Assembly (NCBI GenBank): GCA_963606545.1
Contig: CAVCYP010000037.1
Coordinates: forward strand, 1 to 17,851
Direction of reading: 5' to 3'
DNA length: 17,851 bases
From: UBA9732 sp963606545
GTDB taxonomy: Bacteria; Spirochaetota; Spirochaetia; Sphaerochaetales; Sphaerochaetaceae
Of the stretch, positions 15,874 to 17,851 are shown piece after piece. Within the stretch, counting starts at the first letter, position 1. Every line of letters begins with the position of its first letter. The notes beneath the pieces are model-generated. The model made no database searches. It was given only the letters and a program-made list of their open reading frames with translations, and was not told where the DNA came from. The position numbers and the translations under genes are program-made.

Positions 15874-16449
15874 TTAACAAAAAAGGGAGATTATGCCATC
15901 CACAAGTTGGTTTAGCTCCCAGTCGGCATCAAATTCTAAGTCTAAGTTTTCACATCCAACCAAATTTGTTAGACATTGCTGAATTGAGTCTGAGAAGAAA
16001 TTACTGGCAATGTCAGTATCTGGGATGTTTAGCCAACTGCGCTGTACGCAGTATTCAAGGGCAACTTTGACACGGGCAGTTACCATTGCAGATATCTCGT
16101 GGCCGGCTTCATAAAAGGCCGTATTAAACAATTTTTGCTGCTGAATTATGGCATAATATTGAGATAATGGAGCTTCTCCAAAGGTCTCCATAAAATTGTC
16201 CACCAAAGAAAAAAGGAGGTCTTGAGCGTCTTTTGCTTTGAAGTTTACTGCAAAATTATTTTCTGCTAATTTTTGCTTACAATAGTCTATAACGGCACTG
16301 ACAAGTGAATTTTTGCTGTCATAGTGACTGTACAGGCTAGCTTTTTTTATTCCAACCTCATTTGCAATGTCCATAAGACTTACGTTTGAGAGGCCTTTAG
16401 AGAAGCCAAGCTCAAGAGTTTTTAAGATGATGATTTCTTTTTTGTCCAT
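15874..16449 (-). CDS. TetR-family transcriptional regulator
   Basis: 191 aa. The N-terminal helix-turn-helix is typical: GFSKGLSNVSLMDIANEVG, then KKASLYSHYDSKNSLV (about residues 15-50). The C-terminal ligand-binding and dimer domain (about 55-191) is all helical and not recognisable to subfamily. Such proteins repress promoters until a small ligand binds. ATG at 16449 is chosen because the homology begins there; a further-upstream in-frame TTG (16485) is the likely -35 element. No Shine-Dalgarno is visible, and the predicted -10 ends only 6 nt before the ATG, so the mRNA may be leaderless. A palindrome overlaps its promoter and recurs upstream of rplU, suggesting autorepression and a second target. 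Confidence 0.88.
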   Translation of the reverse strand: MDKKEIIILKTLELGFSKGLSNVSLMDIANEVGIKKASLYSHYDSKNSLVSAVIDYCKQKLAENNFAVNFKAKDAQDLLFSLVDNFMETFGEAPLSQYYAIIQQQKLFNTAFYEAGHEISAMVTARVKVALEYCVQRSWLNIPDTDIASNFFSDSIQQCLTNLVGCENLDLEFDADWELNQLVDGIISLFC

Positions 16450-16455
16450 GGTTAA

Positions 16456-16485
16456 AAAGTAGACTACCAAACGGTAGTTAGTCAA
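16456..16485 (-). promoter_or_regulatory. Predicted tetR promoter
   Basis: On the minus strand, TTGACT (16485-16480) is followed after 18 bp by TACTTT (16461-16456). The predicted start of transcription falls at about the tetR ATG (16449). The operator-like palindrome occupies the spacer. Confidence 0.5.
16462..16483. promoter_or_regulatory. TetR operator candidate, copy 1
   Basis: ACTACC (16463-16468) and GGTAGT (16473-16478) are perfect 6-bp arms with a 4-bp centre (AAAC). GACTA (16462-16466) and TAGTC (16479-16483) form a second, overlapping inverted repeat. It sits between the tetR -35 and -10 and upstream of the divergent cyclic-nucleotide-binding gene. 20 of 21 bases match the copy at 17041-17061. 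Confidence 0.75.
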
Positions 16486-16489
16486 TTAT

Positions 16490-16520
16490 TTGATTGTAAA
16501 AAATTCAATTCCATTATAAT
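16490..16520 (+). promoter_or_regulatory. Predicted promoter of the cyclic-nucleotide-binding gene
   Basis: A perfect TATAAT lies at 16515-16520. Upstream, TTGATT (16490-16495, 19-bp spacer) or TTGTAA (16494-16499, 15-bp spacer) are imperfect -35 candidates. The start codon is 27 nt downstream of the -10. The operator palindrome ends 6 nt before this -35 region. Confidence 0.5.
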
Positions 16521-16546
16521 TTATAAATAGCAAGGATGGATGAGCC

Positions 16547-17029
16547 ATGGATGAAGTCAAAAAATTTAAGAAAGGCCAGATTATTTCCCGCGAGGGAGAT
16601 TTTGAGTTATGGATGTATGACCTGATTTACGGAAGAGTTGGAATCTATTCGGATTACGGAACTCCTAATCAGGTAGAATTGAGTGTCAATGATGCTCCTT
16701 CTTTTTTTGGAGAGGTAGGCTTTATTGAATCAATGCCACGTTATGGCACTTCAGTTGCTCTTGAGGATTGTACAGTTAGAATCATCAACCATGATAACCT
16801 TTCTGAATACTTTGATAAAAAACCAGCCAAAGTGGTCTCAATCATGGAAAGCCTGGCAACTAGACTTAGAAACGTTTATAAGGTGTTTGCTTTATCTTGC
16901 CGTACCTTTGAGGATTATGTTGAAGCAGAGCAGGCCGGTGAACCTATTTCTGATGAACTTAAAGAAAGAATGATGAAGTTTGCCAAAGGCGCCAAGAAGC
17001 TTAAATCTTATCCAAATTACAATAAATAA
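16547..17029 (+). CDS. Stand-alone cyclic-nucleotide-binding-domain protein
   Basis: 160 aa. Residues about 5-110 form a Crp-type beta-roll: FKKGQIISREGDFELWMYDLIYG, then the phosphate-binding cassette around FFGEVGFIES. The conserved Gly-Glu is present, and Arg sits in MPRYGTSVA where CRP-type proteins have RSATVVA, so nucleotide binding is plausible but the Ser/Thr-Ala pair is replaced by Tyr-Gly. After the C-helix (SIMESLATRLRNVYKVF) there is only a short helical, Lys-rich tail, so the DNA-binding domain of Crp/Fnr regulators is missing. AAGGA at 16532-16536 sets the start. It is divergent from tetR and flanked by operator copies on both sides. Function unknown; possibly a second-messenger sensor working through protein contacts. 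Confidence 0.8.
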   Translation: MDEVKKFKKGQIISREGDFELWMYDLIYGRVGIYSDYGTPNQVELSVNDAPSFFGEVGFIESMPRYGTSVALEDCTVRIINHDNLSEYFDKKPAKVVSIMESLATRLRNVYKVFALSCRTFEDYVEAEQAGEPISDELKERMMKFAKGAKKLKSYPNYNK

Positions 17030-17038
17030 GAACTTACT

Positions 17039-17066
17039 TTGACTACCAACCGGTAGTTAGTAATTT
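17039..17066 (+). promoter_or_regulatory. Predicted rplU promoter overlapped by the operator
   Basis: TTGACT (17039-17044) and TAATTT (17061-17066) with a 16-bp spacer form a reasonable sigma-70-type promoter. It starts 10 nt after the preceding stop. The spacer is filled by operator copy 2. A second, weaker start could use TATAAG (17121-17126), nearer to rplU. Confidence 0.4.
17041..17061. promoter_or_regulatory. TetR operator candidate, copy 2
   Basis: ACTACC (17042-17047) and GGTAGT (17052-17057) around a 4-bp AACC centre, with the same flanking G on the left and TAGT on the right as copy 1. The only difference in 21 bp is A to C in the centre. An RNA hairpin here would have just a 6-bp stem and a late T tract, so a DNA operator is the better explanation. 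Confidence 0.7.
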
Positions 17067-17159
17067 AATCTTTTTCATTAATTTTGCCTCAAGATTGTGG
17101 AATAAAAATTGGGCTTTGGGTATAAGAGTATAGAAATAAATTTTAAGGATGTGTTTTCA

Positions 17160-17471
17160 ATGTACGCACTCGTAGAAATTCTTGGAAAGCAGTACAAAGC
17201 AGAAGAAGGAAAGACAATCCAGGTTGATCTCGTTAAGGCTGAGATTGGCGGAACTGTCACCTACGATTCTGTTCTTGCAGTTGTTAAAGAAGATGAAGTA
17301 AAGTTTGGCGCTCCATATGTTGAAGGTGCCAGCATTGTAGCCACTCTTGAGTCCAACACAAAGGGCGACAAGGTTCGTGTCTACAAGTTCCGCAAGAGAA
17401 AGGGATATCGCAAGACCCAGGGTCATCGCCAGAACTATTCCATTCTCAAGATCGAAAAGATCAACGCTTAA
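17160..17471 (+). CDS. rplU: 50S ribosomal protein L21
   Basis: 103 aa, the normal L21 length. L21 binds 23S rRNA in the large subunit. The sequence begins MYALVEILGKQYKAEEG and ends with FRKRKGYRKTQGHRQNYSILKI, the conserved basic rRNA-binding segment. The ATG at 17160 follows AAGGA at 17145-17149; the frame is open further upstream but has no other supported start. rpmA follows after 12 nt, with no prp protease gene in between. Confidence 0.97.
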   Translation: MYALVEILGKQYKAEEGKTIQVDLVKAEIGGTVTYDSVLAVVKEDEVKFGAPYVEGASIVATLESNTKGDKVRVYKFRKRKGYRKTQGHRQNYSILKIEKINA

Positions 17472-17483
17472 GGGAGGCAATCA

Positions 17484-17738
17484 ATGGCTCATCATAAAGG
17501 TGGTGGTTCATCCAGAAACGGAAGAGATTCTAATGCACAGCGCCTTGGCGTAAAGCGTTACGGCGGTCAGATTGTCAAAGGTGGCGAGATTCTTGTTCGC
17601 CAGCATGGCACAAAGATTCACCCGGGCGAAAATGTTGGCCTTGGTTCTGATTACACACTCTTTGCAAAGGTTGGTGGAAAGGTTCTTTTCCATGCAAGAA
17701 ACAACCGCAACTATGTCAGCATAGTTGTTGAAGAGTAA
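17484..17738 (+). CDS. rpmA: 50S ribosomal protein L27
   Basis: 84 aa. L27 reaches the peptidyl-transferase centre with its N-terminal tail. The protein starts MAHHKGGGSSRNGRDSNAQR, so it lacks the N-terminal extension that Firmicutes remove with the Prp protease; this agrees with the absence of prp between rplU and rpmA. The RYGGQIVKGGEILVRQHGTKIHPG core is standard. AGGGAGG at 17471-17477 starts at the last base of the rplU stop. Confidence 0.97.
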   Translation: MAHHKGGGSSRNGRDSNAQRLGVKRYGGQIVKGGEILVRQHGTKIHPGENVGLGSDYTLFAKVGGKVLFHARNNRNYVSIVVEE

Positions 17739-17756
17739 GACTGAGTAATATTCTCT

Positions 17757-17851
17757 ATGTTTGGTTTTTCTGATGAAACCTATATTGACATTGCCTCCGG
17801 AAACGGAGGCAATGGTTGTGTTTCCTTTAGGCGTGAAAAATTTGTAGCCAA
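17757..17851 (+). CDS. obg: GTPase Obg/CgtA, N-terminal fragment
   Basis: The first 31 codons are visible before the window ends. The pattern YIDIASGNGGNGCVSFRREKFV is the start of the glycine-rich Obg fold of this large-subunit assembly GTPase. It is the normal neighbour of rplU-rpmA. The ATG at 17757 fits the family start, but no clear Shine-Dalgarno precedes it, unlike the two upstream genes. A perfect hairpin lies in codons 11-20. Confidence 0.9.
   Translation, partial: MFGFSDETYIDIASGNGGNGCVSFRREKFVA
17789..17814 (+). promoter_or_regulatory. Perfect 11-bp GAAA-loop hairpin in the 5' end of obg
   Basis: CATTGCCTCCG (17789-17799) and CGGAGGCAATG (17804-17814) are fully complementary around a GAAA tetraloop. 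The stem is followed by the T-rich GTTGTGTTTCCTTT. It begins 32 nt downstream of the obg start codon. It may slow translation, attenuate transcription or be an accident of the Gly/Asn-rich codons. Confidence 0.5.

Noticed and set aside
17042..17069. Operator copy 2 as a terminator of the cyclic-nucleotide-binding gene
   Set aside because: Six-bp stem and a distant T tract; near-identity with the copy in the tetR promoter favours a protein-binding site.
1..17851. CRISPR arrays, tRNA/rRNA genes, insertion sequences
   Set aside because: No regularly spaced repeats, no tRNA cloverleaf or rRNA sequence and no transposase were recognised.

Overview
The window is 17.85 kb of bacterial chromosome with AT-leaning composition, short intergenic spaces and mostly ATG starts behind recognisable Shine-Dalgarno sequences. 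Gene content (ferredoxin-dependent 2-oxoacid oxidoreductase, phosphotransbutyrylase and butyrate-type kinase) points to an anaerobic amino-acid or short-chain-acid metaboliser. The rplU-rpmA-obg order without prp, an L27 that starts directly at the mature AHHKGG-type N-terminus, and the ArgS type suggest a Treponema-like spirochaete. That assignment is inference from general resemblance; I could not search databases. One assembly gap (N run, 12337-12964) interrupts the window.

Region 1 (110-6138, + strand) reads as one operon: iorA, iorB, ptb, buk, a YczE/YitT-like membrane protein and a D-2-hydroxyacid dehydrogenase. Three junctions overlap and only one, iorB-ptb, is spaced, by a GC-rich hairpin. 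IorAB oxidatively decarboxylates aryl (or related) 2-oxoacids to acyl-CoA with ferredoxin. Ptb would turn acyl-CoA into acyl-phosphate and Buk would make ATP from it. The dehydrogenase could reduce the same 2-oxoacids. Run backwards, the set could activate scavenged acids and carboxylate them to amino-acid precursors. Region 2 (6139-6406) is a non-coding stretch rich in inverted repeats.

Region 3 (6407-15020, + strand) is a closely packed housekeeping run: a comEC-like DNA-uptake channel, an MtaD-type amidohydrolase, rsmA, mtaB, a stand-alone E2-like acyltransferase homologue (cut by the gap), the 3' end of birA, and argS.

Region 4 (15021-16449, - strand) holds a DUF3800 gene broken by a frameshift, a structured element ending in an intrinsic terminator, and a TetR-family regulator. 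Region 5 (16490-17851, + strand) holds a stand-alone cyclic-nucleotide-binding-domain protein divergent from tetR, then rplU, rpmA and the start of obg. A 21-bp palindromic sequence occurs twice with one mismatch: once in the tetR promoter and once inside the likely rplU promoter. This suggests that the TetR protein controls itself and possibly the ribosomal L21-L27-Obg operon, which would be unusual.
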